Source: Streptosporangium amethystogenes
Lineage (GTDB): Bacteria; Actinomycetota; Actinomycetes; Streptosporangiales; Streptosporangiaceae
NCBI RefSeq assembly: GCF_000721075.1
Contig: NZ_JOEQ01000049.1
Location: 1-35,342 of the forward strand
Direction: 5' to 3'
DNA: 35,342 bases
Positions 23,396 through 31,587 of the stretch are shown here, one piece after another. The notes beneath the pieces were generated by a model. It searched no databases. It was not told the origin of the DNA and saw only the letters and a program-made list of their open reading frames with translations. Each line of letters opens with the position of its first letter. Position 1 is the first letter of the stretch. The position numbers were made by a program, and so were the translations under genes.

Positions 23396-23680
23396 ATGAA
23401 AATGCCCGCGGTCAACGAGTGCCAGGTCGATGCGTGCGCCTACAACGCGGAGCACATCTGCCACGCGCTGGCCATCACGGTCGGCAACAGTCATCACGCG
23501 GAGTGCGAGACCTTCTTCCAGGTCGACGTGAAGGGTGGCGACCCCGCCGCCACCGGCCGCGTCGGCGCCTGCAAGATGTCCGACTGCCAGCACAACGTCC
23601 AGTACGAATGCCAGGCCTCCGGCATCGTCGTCGGTTACGCGCAGAAGGACATCGACTGCCTCACGTACGCGCCGGCCTGA
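23396..23680 (+). CDS. Cys-rich protein with two DUF1540 repeats
   Basis: This 94-residue protein starts at the ATG at 23396 behind AGGAGG. It contains two copies of a C-x4-C-x7-C-x14/15-C motif: Cys9, 14, 22 and 37, then Cys59, 64, 72 and 88. The ITVG and IVVG strands follow the third cysteine of each copy. This matches the DUF1540 family, whose four cysteines are thought to bind a metal such as zinc. No signal peptide is present, so it is likely cytoplasmic. The function is unknown. The gene is isolated from its neighbours. Confidence 0.88.
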   Translation: MKMPAVNECQVDACAYNAEHICHALAITVGNSHHAECETFFQVDVKGGDPAATGRVGACKMSDCQHNVQYECQASGIVVGYAQKDIDCLTYAPA

Positions 23681-23730
23681 CGGCGGATGAGCCGTACGGC
23701 GAAGGAACAGCGTCCCGGCCTCTTGGCATC

Positions 23731-23740
23731 CAAGCGCTTG
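23731..23740. promoter_or_regulatory. CAAGCGCTTG palindrome before the flavin oxidoreductase gene
   Basis: A perfect 10-base palindrome lies 17 bases upstream of the ATG at 23758. It resembles TetR-type operators with CAAG-N2-CTTG half-sites (as in KstR2-like boxes), matching the extended form at all but one outer position. No regulator gene is adjacent, so the binder is unknown. Confidence 0.35.
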
Positions 23741-23757
23741 TTTGGTAACACTGGCCC

Positions 23758-24930
23758 ATGGCAGAAACCGTCGCTGACGTCTTCGCCCCCGCGAAGCTCG
23801 GGCCGATCACCCTGCGCAACCGCCTGATCAAGGCGGCCACCTTCGAGGGCATGACCCCCAAGGCGCTGGTCTCCGACGAGCTGATCGACTTTCACCGGCG
23901 GGTGGCCGCCGGAGGCGTCGGCATGACCACGGTGGCCTACTGCACGGTGGCGCCGGAAGGCCGCACGCAGTGGCGGCAGATCTGGATGCGCCCGGAGGCC
24001 GTGCCCGGCCTGCGCCGTCTTGCCGAGGCGGTGCACGCCGAGGGCGCCGCCATCTCCGCGCAGATCGGCCACGCCGGCCCGGTGGCCAACCCCGCCTCCA
24101 ACAGGCTCCCCGCGCTGGGCCCGTCCCGGCGGTTCAACTGGCTGGGCATGAGCATGACCCGGGCGACGACTGCCGCGGACATCGAGCGCATCGTCCGCGC
24201 GCACGCCGACGCGGCGCTCCTGGCGGAGGAGTCGGGCTTTGACGCCGTCGAGATCCACCTGGGGCACAACTACCTGGTCAGCTCCTTCCTCAGCCCCCGG
24301 CTCAACCACAGGACCGACGGCTACGGCGGCAGCCTGGTCAACCGGGCCCGGCTGGCGCGCGAGGTGGCCCTGGCGGTAAGGGAGGCCGTCGGCGGCCGGC
24401 TCGCGATCCTGGCCAAGCTCAACATGGACGACGGGGTCAGCGGCGGCCTGACACCCGACGAGAGCCTCCAGGTCGCGGCCTGGCTGGAGGCGGACGGCGG
24501 CCTCGACGCCATCGAGCTGACGGTGGGCAGTTCGCTGCTCAACCCGATGTACCTGTTCAAGGGCGACGCCCCGATCCGTGACTTCGCCGCGGCCCTGCGG
24601 CAGCCGCAGCGGCTGGGGGTGCGGCTGCTGGGCGGCCGGTTCCTGCGCTCCTACCCCTACCGGGACGGCTACCTGCTCGACGACGCCCGCGCCTTCCGCG
24701 CCGCCCTGAAGATGCCGCTGGTGCTCCTCGGCGGCGTCACCAACCTGGCGACCATGGAACTGGCCATGCGCGAGGGCTTCCAGTTCGCCGCCATGGGCCG
24801 GGCCCTGCTCATGGAGCCAGACCTGCCCAACCGGATCATGAAGGACCGCGCCGTCGAATCCCGGTGCATCCACTGCAACCGGTGCATGTCGACGATCTAC
24901 TCCGGCACCCGGTGCGTGCTCGCCGAGTGA
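23758..24930 (+). CDS. NADH:flavin oxidoreductase / old yellow enzyme family, short Fe-S type
   Basis: This 390-residue FMN TIM-barrel protein opens with VFAPAKLGPITLRNRLIKAATFEGM. It then has SAQIGHAGPVANP, the active-site HLGHNYLVSSFLSPRLNHRTDGYGGSLVNRARL (His and Asn of the proton-donor pair), and LLGGVTNLATMELAMREGFQFAAMGRALLMEPDLPNRI. The C-terminal tail CIHCNRCMSTIYSGTRC has the cysteine spacing associated with a 4Fe-4S cluster in the 2,4-dienoyl-CoA reductase branch. However, the protein ends there, without the FAD/NAD(P)-binding domains of that branch. The substrate, probably an unsaturated carbonyl compound, is unknown. Confidence 0.88.
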   Translation: MAETVADVFAPAKLGPITLRNRLIKAATFEGMTPKALVSDELIDFHRRVAAGGVGMTTVAYCTVAPEGRTQWRQIWMRPEAVPGLRRLAEAVHAEGAAISAQIGHAGPVANPASNRLPALGPSRRFNWLGMSMTRATTAADIERIVRAHADAALLAEESGFDAVEIHLGHNYLVSSFLSPRLNHRTDGYGGSLVNRARLAREVALAVREAVGGRLAILAKLNMDDGVSGGLTPDESLQVAAWLEADGGLDAIELTVGSSLLNPMYLFKGDAPIRDFAAALRQPQRLGVRLLGGRFLRSYPYRDGYLLDDARAFRAALKMPLVLLGGVTNLATMELAMREGFQFAAMGRALLMEPDLPNRIMKDRAVESRCIHCNRCMSTIYSGTRCVLAE

Positions 24931-24942
24931 CCGCGCCCGGTC

Positions 24943-26385
24943 TCAGCCGAGCCCGGAACGCCGGGAGACGAACACGTCGGCGACGGCCACCACCAGCGAG
25001 ATCAGCACGAAGACGATGGTGACCAGTAGCGAGTGCCGGAACGCCAGTGCGTAGTCGCCGTGGGAGGAGGCGACCTCGGAGAAGAACACCGCGCCGATCG
25101 CCGCGATGCCCATGGCCGCGCCGATCCGCTGCCCCGTCTGGAGCACCCCGCCGGCGGCTCCGGCCACCGGGACCGGTACCTCCGACAGGGTCAGCGTCTG
25201 GTTGGGGGAGATCACCAGGCCGCTGCCCAGCCCGGCGAAGACCAGCGGCAGCGCGATGGCCCAGCCCACATGCTCGCCGGGGACCAGCAGCACCGCGAGC
25301 ACCGTGACGCCCAGCGAGGCCGCGACCACCAGCAGTCCCGACACCACCAGTGACCGGCCCAGCCGGGTGACGACCCGGCCGCCCAGTGCGGCGGTCACGG
25401 CCGACCCCCCGGCGAACGGGGTGGTCGCCAGCCCGGCCTCCAGGGCCGAGTAGCTCAGGCCGTTCTGCAGGTACAGGGTGAGCACGAAGAAGATCGCGGT
25501 GAAGCCGGCGAAGTAGAGCGTCCCGAGCAGGACGCCGAGCGCGTACGAGCGCCTGCGGAACAGGGACAGGTCGACGACCGGCTGGTGGCTTCGTCCGTAC
25601 CGGCGCTCCCAGACGACGAAGACGGCTAGCACCACGATCCCGGCGAGCAGGGCCAGCCACTTCTCCGGGCCCCGCCACTGCTGCCCCTCGACGAACGGCA
25701 GGAGCGCCAGCGTGATGCCGGCGGCGAGCAGCAGCACGCCCACCGGGTCCATGCTCTCCCGGGGACGCCTCCCGTGCGCGGGAGGCCGGATGTAGCGGTA
25801 TGCCAGGACCACGGCCAGCACGCCGATCGGCACGTTGACGTAGAAGACGAGGCGCCAGGCGTCGGGGCCGCCGCCGAGCTGGATGAGCGCCCCGCCGAGC
25901 AGCGGGCCGACCGCGGTCGAGACACCGATGACGGTGCCCAGCATCCCGAACGCCCGGCCCCGCTCCGCTCCCCGGAAGAGCTGCTGGATCAACCCACTGA
26001 CCTGCGGGTTCAATATTCCGCCCGCCATCCCCTGGACGAGTCTCGCGATGACCAGCAACGTCGGGTCGCCGGCCATCCCGGCCGCCGCGCTGGACAGGGT
26101 GAACAGGACGACGCCGAGAACGAACGCGTTGCGCCGGCCGTGCATGTCGCCGAACCGTCCGGCGGGGATCAACGCCAGTCCGAAGGTGAGCGCGTACCCC
26201 GACACCACCCACTGCAGGTCGCTCTGCGGGGCGTCCAGCCCGGTGCGGATCGCCGGTAGCGCCACGTTGACGATGCTGACGTCCAGCAGGGTCATGAAGC
26301 CGGCGACGAGGCAGACGGTCAGCGCCTTCCAGCGGCGCGGATCGGCCCCCTCCTGTTCCTGGAGGGCCGTCGCCTCGCCGCTCAT
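24943..26385 (-). CDS. MFS drug:H+ antiporter, DHA2 (EmrB/QacA) family
   Basis: The 480-residue protein has about 14 spans. MFS marks are LDVSIVNVALPAIRTGL (the DHA2 motif D1), WVVSGYALTFGLALIPAGRFGDMHGRRNAF (motif A), LLVIARLVQGMAGGILNPQVSGLI (motif B) and GTVIGVSTAVGPLLGGALIQ (motif C, the antiporter motif). Exporters of this family pump drugs, dyes or metabolites in exchange for protons. No ribosome-binding site is obvious before the ATG at 26385. Its stop lies only 13 bases from that of the convergent flavin oxidoreductase gene. Confidence 0.93.
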   Translation of the reverse strand: MSGEATALQEQEGADPRRWKALTVCLVAGFMTLLDVSIVNVALPAIRTGLDAPQSDLQWVVSGYALTFGLALIPAGRFGDMHGRRNAFVLGVVLFTLSSAAAGMAGDPTLLVIARLVQGMAGGILNPQVSGLIQQLFRGAERGRAFGMLGTVIGVSTAVGPLLGGALIQLGGGPDAWRLVFYVNVPIGVLAVVLAYRYIRPPAHGRRPRESMDPVGVLLLAAGITLALLPFVEGQQWRGPEKWLALLAGIVVLAVFVVWERRYGRSHQPVVDLSLFRRRSYALGVLLGTLYFAGFTAIFFVLTLYLQNGLSYSALEAGLATTPFAGGSAVTAALGGRVVTRLGRSLVVSGLLVVAASLGVTVLAVLLVPGEHVGWAIALPLVFAGLGSGLVISPNQTLTLSEVPVPVAGAAGGVLQTGQRIGAAMGIAAIGAVFFSEVASSHGDYALAFRHSLLVTIVFVLISLVVAVADVFVSRRSGLG

Positions 26386-26556
26386 CCGGCCGCGCGGTGC
26401 GAGGATGTGGCCCCCCGGGCCGCGGGCCTGTCCCTCCCGCCGCGTTCCAGATCTCCGGACGGTACGGGTGACCGGCTGAGGACCATCATCCGCCCCCGTT
26501 CTACGGCTCCGGCTTTCAGCAGCCCATACCTACCCCTTCCGGATATTCAAATCACA

Positions 26557-26589
26557 GTCCGGGCCCCGGCGAGTCGCCGGAGCCCGGAC
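26557..26589 (-). terminator. Hairpin terminator of the M4 protease gene
   Basis: A 14-base stem (26557-26570 with 26576-26589, one mismatch, 5-base loop) lies 36 bases beyond the protease stop. The left arm reads GTCCGGGCCCCGGC. Otherwise 26386-26624 holds only the upstream region of the MFS gene, where I see no strong promoter. Confidence 0.65.
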
Positions 26590-26624
26590 CGTGGTTCATC
26601 TTCGGAGGCCGAAGCCGCCCGGTG

Positions 26625-28223
26625 CTACGGGCAGGTCGCCTCGCCGGTCTGCGGCGGGACGTTGATCGCGCTCCAGGCGGCCTTGACCGCGTTGACCTCG
26701 ACACAGCCGCTGAAGAGCGCCTTGGCGGCGGCCACGGTGGCCTTCCGTGCCTTGGGGTGCGTCCACGGCGAGGTCTTGCTGTTCAGCCCGGCCTGGAAGA
26801 TCTGGCCGGCCTTCTGGATGCCGATGCCGGTCAGCGTGGCCGGACCCGAGCAGACGGGGCTGGCCGGCTTGCCCACCGGGTTGGTGCCCTCGGCGAGCAG
26901 GTAGAACCAGTGGTTCTGCGGGCCCGCTCCCGCGTGCACCTCGAAGTTGAAGGGGGAGACGTAGCAGTTCGGGTCGCCGAGCGCGCCGGGGTTGTACATG
27001 TTGCGGATCTCGCCCGAGCCGACCAGGTTGACCTCCTCGCCCACCAGGTAGTCCGGCGGGTCGAGGCTGGCGGGCTGGTTGGCGTAGTGCTCGGTCAGCG
27101 CGCCGAAGATGTCGCCGGTCGACTCGTTCATGCCGCCGGACTCGGCGGTGTTGGTCACGGTGCCCCCGGAGTACTGGAAGACGGCGTGACCGTACTCGTG
27201 GCCGACCACGTCCATCGAGGTGACCTGCCGGTTGTTGGCCTGGTTACGCCCGAAGTTGGTGTAGCTGCCGGTCCAGTAGGCGTTGACGGCGGTCATGCCG
27301 ACCCGGGCCGGGAAGGCGCCGCCGGAGCCGGTGAACCCGTTGCGACCCAGCCAGTTGCGGAGCATGTTCCATTCCGTCTGTGCCGCGTACAGGGTGTCGA
27401 CGCAGGCGGTCTCCAGGTTGGTGCCGCTGCCGGTGCCCCAGGAGTCGTCGGTCCCGGTGTAGGCGCTGCCGCCCTGCCCGCCACAGCGCAGGCCGGGACG
27501 GGTGGTGTCGGTCATCGAGTACGAACTGCCGGAACCCGATGTCTGGATGGTCACCGGGTTGCCGTTGTAGTAGCTGTTGCCGGTCCCGGCGCGGACGTCG
27601 TCGTAGGAGTCGAAGATCGACCCGTCGACGGCGTCCACGAAGACGTGCAGGACGCTCGGGACCTCGCCGTTGGTGCCGGTGACGACCACCTCCCAGGCCA
27701 GCTTGGGCGTGGTGGTGGCGGCGTGCACGAGCAACCGGGGGGTGCTCACGCTCTCCACGGTGGACACCTGCGCCCGGGCGGTGGCGGTCGCCGCGGCGGC
27801 GTCCACCTTGCTCGTGACGTCTACCGTGATCCTGGACTGCTGGCCCGAGCTCACCGACCCGACCAGCTCTCCGGCCCGGTCGGTGGACACGATCACGTCA
27901 CCGCCGAACACCGGCAGCCCTCGGTAGGTGCGCGCGTAGGTCAGGTACTGCAGGCCCTTGGCGCCGGAGACGTTGGCGGTCAGAGTGAACTTCTCGTTCT
28001 GCCCCTTGAGGAGGGCTTCTGACCTCATGGCGATGGTGGCGTTGGCGGTGGTCACGGCGCGGTCGCGCGCCTCCGCGTCCGGCGGTGAGTACGCCGGAGG
28101 GTCGGCGGAGACGGTGTGGGCGGCGATGTCCGCCGGTGCTGACGCGGCGCTCACCGCGGTGGGGGTGACCAGGGTGGTGACGGCCAGTACGGCCATGGCG
28201 CCCAGTTTGGTCTTCGAGTTCAC
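26625..28223 (-). CDS. Secreted M4 (thermolysin-like) zinc metallopeptidase, preproenzyme
   Basis: The GTG at 28223 (GAGGAA about 10 bases upstream) gives 532 residues. A Sec signal (VNSKTKLGAMAVLAVTTLVTPTAVSA) is followed by FTP/PepSY propeptide sequence to about residue 190 (LTYARTYRGLPVFGGDVIV, AWEVVVTG). The mature enzyme contains VGHEYGHAV (HEYGH at 342-346, Zn-binding His342/His346, catalytic Glu343) and GGMNESTGDIFGALTE (third Zn ligand Glu). GPQNHWFYLLAEG carries the active-site His. This is a typical secreted neutral protease of soil actinomycetes for protein nutrition. A hairpin sits in the mRNA leader. Confidence 0.95.
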   Translation of the reverse strand: MNSKTKLGAMAVLAVTTLVTPTAVSAASAPADIAAHTVSADPPAYSPPDAEARDRAVTTANATIAMRSEALLKGQNEKFTLTANVSGAKGLQYLTYARTYRGLPVFGGDVIVSTDRAGELVGSVSSGQQSRITVDVTSKVDAAAATATARAQVSTVESVSTPRLLVHAATTTPKLAWEVVVTGTNGEVPSVLHVFVDAVDGSIFDSYDDVRAGTGNSYYNGNPVTIQTSGSGSSYSMTDTTRPGLRCGGQGGSAYTGTDDSWGTGSGTNLETACVDTLYAAQTEWNMLRNWLGRNGFTGSGGAFPARVGMTAVNAYWTGSYTNFGRNQANNRQVTSMDVVGHEYGHAVFQYSGGTVTNTAESGGMNESTGDIFGALTEHYANQPASLDPPDYLVGEEVNLVGSGEIRNMYNPGALGDPNCYVSPFNFEVHAGAGPQNHWFYLLAEGTNPVGKPASPVCSGPATLTGIGIQKAGQIFQAGLNSKTSPWTHPKARKATVAAAKALFSGCVEVNAVKAAWSAINVPPQTGEATCP

Positions 28224-28268
28224 GGGGGGCGATTCCTCTCGGTGTCCCTTGTGGGGAGGGGGGATACA

Positions 28269-28293
28269 GGGAGCCCTGAGAGTCGGGGCTCCC
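28269..28293 (-). other. Small hairpin in the M4 protease mRNA leader
   Basis: GGGAGCCC (28269-28276) pairs with GGGCTCCC (28286-28293) around a 9-base loop, 46 bases before the start codon. It could affect leader stability. No known riboswitch layout is recognisable. Further upstream, CCCATA-N9-TATGGG (28337-28357) is an inverted repeat that might be an operator. Confidence 0.35.
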
Positions 28294-28473
28294 CCAAAGC
28301 TGACACCGAGCGAGGCAGTCGAATACCTCACAAAACCCCATACCGCCGTGATATGGGCGGCTATCCGTACTGAGGGAGCCTCTGCCGTTGCGGCTCACCG
28401 GCGCGGGAAAGGACGTCGTGTTTGGGGACTCCTCGACTTGATTGCCCTGGTGTGCGGTGTTTTTTCGCCAGGC

Positions 28474-28506
28474 CGATCGGAGATCATCTAAGGTGGGCTC
28501 CGATCG
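28474..28506 (+). promoter_or_regulatory. Promoter flanked by 9-base inverted repeats before the methyltransferase gene
   Basis: CGATCGGAG (28474-28482) and CTCCGATCG (28498-28506) are perfect complements. Between them lies TAAGGT (28489-28494), a fair -10 box, 46 bases before the start codon. The symmetry suggests either an operator overlapping the promoter or a leader hairpin. Confidence 0.4.
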
Positions 28507-28540
28507 TGTTGTTACGGGGTGTGCTTGTGAGGAGGCTCTG

Positions 28541-29353
28541 ATGAGCGAGGAAATCACAGAGGTCGACACCGAGGTGTTGGCGCGAATCGACACCTCGGTC
28601 CCACATTCGGCGCGGGTGTGGGACTACTGGCTTGGCGGTAAGGACAACTACGGTCCCGACCGCGCGGTCGGCGACGAGATCGTGAAGGTCATGCCGGATC
28701 TGCCGGTCAACGCGCGGGCCGAGCGGGAGTTCATCGGCCGGGTCGTGCGCCATCTGGCCGGTGAGGCGGGCATCGACCAGTTCCTGGACGTGGGCACCGG
28801 CATTCCGGCCGCGGACAACACCCACCAGGTCGCCCAGCGGGCCAACCCCAAGGCGCGGATCGTCTACGTCGACAACGACCCGATCGTGCTGGCCCACGCC
28901 AGGGCGTTGCTGCGCGGCACCCCGGACGGGGAGACCGCCTACATCGACGCCGACCTGCGCAATCCCGAGCCCATCCTGCGACAGGCCGCGCAGACGCTGG
29001 ACTTCTCCCGGCCGGTCGCGCTGATGCTGATGGGTGTCCTGGAGTTCGTCCCCGACGGGGACCAGGCCCACACCGCGGTGCGTACGCTGCTGGACGCGCT
29101 CCCCTCGGGCAGCTACCTTGCCATCGCGCACAGTGTGCACAGCCCGTCGATGGACGAGGCCGCCGCCAAGTGGAACGCCAGCGCCGCAACTCCGCTCACC
29201 CTGCGCACCCGGCAGCAGCTGGAGGAGTTCCTCGGCGGGCTGGAGTTGCTGGAGCCCGGCGTGGTGTCGCTGCCCACGTGGCGGCCTGAGCCGCAGACCA
29301 GCTTCCGCGACCGTGACGTCTTCCAGTACGGCGGCGTGGGCCGCAAGCCGTAG
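28541..29353 (+). CDS. SAM-dependent methyltransferase, DUF574 (Methyltransf_19) family
   Basis: The ATG at 28541 follows GAGGAGG and gives 270 residues. The family signature is intact: RIDTSVPHSARVWDYWLGGKDNYGPDRAVGDEI at the start, QFLDVGTGIPAADNTHQVAQ (SAM motif I) near 78, RIVYVDNDPIVLAHARALL (motif II), YIDADLRNPEPIL, and ALMLMGVLEFVPD near 159. These proteins are very numerous in Streptosporangiaceae and Streptomyces, with no established substrate. It has its own control region and no linked biosynthetic genes. Confidence 0.92.
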   Translation: MSEEITEVDTEVLARIDTSVPHSARVWDYWLGGKDNYGPDRAVGDEIVKVMPDLPVNARAEREFIGRVVRHLAGEAGIDQFLDVGTGIPAADNTHQVAQRANPKARIVYVDNDPIVLAHARALLRGTPDGETAYIDADLRNPEPILRQAAQTLDFSRPVALMLMGVLEFVPDGDQAHTAVRTLLDALPSGSYLAIAHSVHSPSMDEAAAKWNASAATPLTLRTRQQLEEFLGGLELLEPGVVSLPTWRPEPQTSFRDRDVFQYGGVGRKP

Positions 29354-29600
29354 GACACCTCGCCGTCCGCACGTCCTGACCCCGCGTTCCGACCCGGGGC
29401 CCGGATCGGCCCTGCCCGGTCCGGGGGCTCGATGCTCCCCGGCCACAACGGATCGCGTGCCGTCGGCACGGGCCGACGTCCCTCGCCGGGAGGTGTTCGC
29501 GGTCGGCGGGGGGCAGGGGGCGGGACGGGTTCGCCTCCGCCTGACAGCCGCGTGCCGTCGAAAGGCGACGGGCGCCTTGGGCCTGCCGGGTGTGAGGCCC

Positions 29601-29606
29601 TAACAT
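29601..29606 (+). promoter_or_regulatory. -10 TAACAT for a leaderless lysoplasmalogenase transcript
   Basis: TAACAT ends 6 bases before the GTG start at 29613, which places transcription initiation on the start codon. No Shine-Dalgarno is present. The preceding gap (29354-29600) shows nothing I can assign. Confidence 0.45.
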
Positions 29607-29612
29607 CCAGAT

Positions 29613-30257
29613 GTGCAGAATGATGTTCTAAGGGCCGGAGCGGTCTCCCGCATCCTGCTGGCCGCCTTCTGGCTCTGTTCCGCGGTCCATCTGGTGCTGG
29701 TCGCCGTCGGCGAAGGCCCGATGAACTCGGTGACCAAGGCGCTGCTGATGCCGCTGCTCGCGGCCTGGGTGCTGGCGCGGCGGGGACCGCGCCTGCTGGT
29801 GGCGGCGCTCCTGCTCTCCTGGGGCGGCGACGTGGCCCTGGAGATCGACGGCCTCTTCCTGGCGGGCATGGCCCTGTTCGCCGGAGCGCACGTCTGTTAC
29901 GTGACCTGTCTCGTCCGTGAGGGGGCACTTCGGGCGCTGCGCCGCCGCCCGGCGATCCCGGTGGTCTACGGCGTCCTGTGGGCGGGCATGGTCCTCCTCC
30001 TCTGGCCGGGCCTGGGCGACCTGCGCCTGCCGGTGGCCGTCTACTCGCTGCTGCTGACCGCCACCGCGGTGACCGCCGCCGGTCTCGGCCCGCGCATCGG
30101 GGCCGGGGGCGCCCTGTTCCTGCTCTCCGACGCACTGATCGCGTTCGGCCTGGCGGACCTTCCCCGCCCGCCGATGACCGGCCTGGTGATCATGACGACC
30201 TACGTCGCGGCCCAGTACCTCCTGGCCTCGGGCATCGTCGATCGCCTCCGTAGTTGA
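29613..30257 (+). CDS. YhhN/TMEM86-family membrane protein (lysoplasmalogenase-like)
   Basis: The 214-residue protein has about eight spans. Family marks are TKALLMPLLAAWVLAR near residue 42, LLLSWGGDVALEIDGLFLAGMALFAGAHVCYVTCL near 68-102, and FLLSDALIAFG plus MTTYVAAQYLL at the end. The conserved acidic residues of the family (Asp in GGD, Asp in LLSDALIA) are present. Eukaryotic and some bacterial members hydrolyse the vinyl-ether bond of lysoplasmalogens; substrate in this organism is unproven. It is convergent with the dioxygenase gene across a strong terminator. Confidence 0.88.
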   Translation: MQNDVLRAGAVSRILLAAFWLCSAVHLVLVAVGEGPMNSVTKALLMPLLAAWVLARRGPRLLVAALLLSWGGDVALEIDGLFLAGMALFAGAHVCYVTCLVREGALRALRRRPAIPVVYGVLWAGMVLLLWPGLGDLRLPVAVYSLLLTATAVTAAGLGPRIGAGGALFLLSDALIAFGLADLPRPPMTGLVIMTTYVAAQYLLASGIVDRLRS

Positions 30258-30277
30258 GGCGGTCACACCTCCGGCGG

Positions 30278-30310
30278 CGGATGTCCCCCTCCGCCGGAGG
30301 GGGACATCCG
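30278..30310. terminator. Bidirectional terminator between lysoplasmalogenase-like and dioxygenase genes
   Basis: A perfect 14-base stem, CGGATGTCCCCCTC (30278-30291) with 30297-30310 and a 5-base loop, lies between convergent genes, 20 bases after one stop and about 65 before the other. Confidence 0.8.
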
Positions 30311-30374
30311 ATCGGTCTGCTTCGGGGAGACCGTCACCGGCGGGGTAGTGGGCAGGTGCCGGGGTTCTCCGTGA

Positions 30375-31277
30375 TCACCTTTTCATTTCCGACTCGGTGG
30401 CGAGCCTGATGTCGAACGTGACGTCCAGGTAGGGCCCGTCCATCCCGTACCGCTCGATCGAGGCCTGGTCCTCGCACGGCTCGAAGTCGACGATGATCTC
30501 CGGTTTGACCGCGAAGGCGGCGTCGGAGTCCAGGTAGGGGTCGTCGTCGACGAACACGTGGGTGGTCAGCGTGTGATGCCCGGCTGCCTCGACGCGGATG
30601 TGAAGATGGCCGGGGCGCATGGGATGACGTCCCATGGCGCGGAGCATGTCGCCCGCCGGGCCGTCCATCGGTACGGGGTAGCTGGCGGGCTTCACGGTGC
30701 GAAACCAGTACTCGCCGTTCTCGTCGGCGGTGAACAGGCCGCGCAGGTTGCCTTCGGGCTGCTCGGCGTCCTGGGTGTCGTAGTGGCCCTTGTCGTCGGC
30801 CTGCCACACGTCGAGGATCGCACCCGGCAGGCGGTTCCCGTGGCAGTCCTGCACGGTGCCGTGGATCACGGCACTCTCGGCCCGGCCCCATTCGGGGCCC
30901 GCGGCGATGAGGGCGCCCAGTTCGCGCGACGGGGCCACGGAGTGGAAGGGGCCCTCCACCGAACTCGGCGTCATGTTGGCCGGTCCCTGGTTGTTCACGT
31001 CGTCGACGAGCGTGGTCAGTCCCAGCATGTCCGAGAGCAGGACGAACTCCTGCCGGGTGGGCGTGCAGAACGAGCCGGTACGCGCGAGGAAGGCGAGTCC
31101 CGCCTCCCACTCGGCGGCCGTCGGCTTCACGTCCTCGACGAAGCCGTGCAGGTGACGGATGAGGCTCTCCATGATGGTCATCAGTCGGGTGTCCGCCCCC
31201 TGGAGCTGGCCGACGACCTGCTCGGTCACGGGGGGGCTGCCGGCCGGGCCGTGCCCGGAGCTCATGGTCTCACTCAT
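30375..31277 (-). CDS. Hydroxyquinol 1,2-dioxygenase-type intradiol dioxygenase
   Basis: The ATG at 31277, with AGAGGA 7 bases upstream, gives 300 residues. An N-terminal dimerisation region (residues 1-100, with NNQGPANMTPSSVEGPFH) precedes the catalytic beta-sandwich (PGAILDVWQADDKGHYD, then RPGHLHIRVEA). The iron(III) ligands are Tyr166, Tyr200 (SYPVP), His224 and His226, at spacings matching hydroxyquinol dioxygenases. The enzyme opens 1,2,4-trihydroxybenzene to maleylacetate. Its ATG overlaps the stop of a decayed FAH-type gene, so it once sat in an aromatic-catabolism operon. No maleylacetate reductase is nearby, so the pathway is incomplete here. Confidence 0.9.
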   Translation of the reverse strand: MSETMSSGHGPAGSPPVTEQVVGQLQGADTRLMTIMESLIRHLHGFVEDVKPTAAEWEAGLAFLARTGSFCTPTRQEFVLLSDMLGLTTLVDDVNNQGPANMTPSSVEGPFHSVAPSRELGALIAAGPEWGRAESAVIHGTVQDCHGNRLPGAILDVWQADDKGHYDTQDAEQPEGNLRGLFTADENGEYWFRTVKPASYPVPMDGPAGDMLRAMGRHPMRPGHLHIRVEAAGHHTLTTHVFVDDDPYLDSDAAFAVKPEIIVDFEPCEDQASIERYGMDGPYLDVTFDIRLATESEMKR

Positions 31278-31514
31278 GCCCAGTCCTCTGCGCTCGCTGT
31301 GTTGATCACTGGAGTACGGACGCTGCTCAACTTCCCGGCCTCCACCTCGACCACGTCGCCGTCGTGCAGCAGCCACGGGGGTGTACGCGCGTAGCCGATC
31401 CCGGACGGCGTTCCGGTGGCGATGATGTCGCCGGGCCGGAGCGTGGCTGTTGAACGAGAGAGTCGTCCCTGCTGAGAAGATCATCTTATTGGTCGAGGAG
31501 ACCGAGGGTATCCG
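31274..31514 (-). pseudogene. C-terminal remnant of a fumarylacetoacetate-hydrolase (FAH) family gene
   Basis: On the minus strand, SSTNKMIFSAGTTLSFNS (about 31514-31450) is followed after a frameshift near 31447 by TLRPGDIIATGTPSGIGYAR and DGDVVEVEAGKLSS, with the stop at 31274-31276. This is the C-terminal third of an FAH-family hydrolase, whose usual MIFS...TLxPGDxIATGTPSGVG pattern is split by one frame change. No N-terminal part is found, and the sequence beyond 31514 matches something else. The stop overlaps the dioxygenase ATG (ATGA), a relic of a coupled operon. Confidence 0.7.
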
Positions 31515-31587
31515 GCTCGTCAAGGAGCCGGGCGAGGCGGGGCACTCCGCGGAGTTCCTCGGTCTGGACGTCATCGGTGAGCAGAGC

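Noticed and set aside
22959..23399. 146-codon frame between the oxidoreductase and DUF1540 genes
   Set aside because: One stretch looks protein-like, but the rest is compositional noise, there is no ribosome-binding site, and it overruns the DUF1540 start. Kept only as an unassigned region.
28224..28330. M4 protease leader considered as a c-di-AMP (ydaO) riboswitch
   Set aside because: Only one simple 8-bp hairpin is visible; the multi-helix core and conserved bases of that class are not found.
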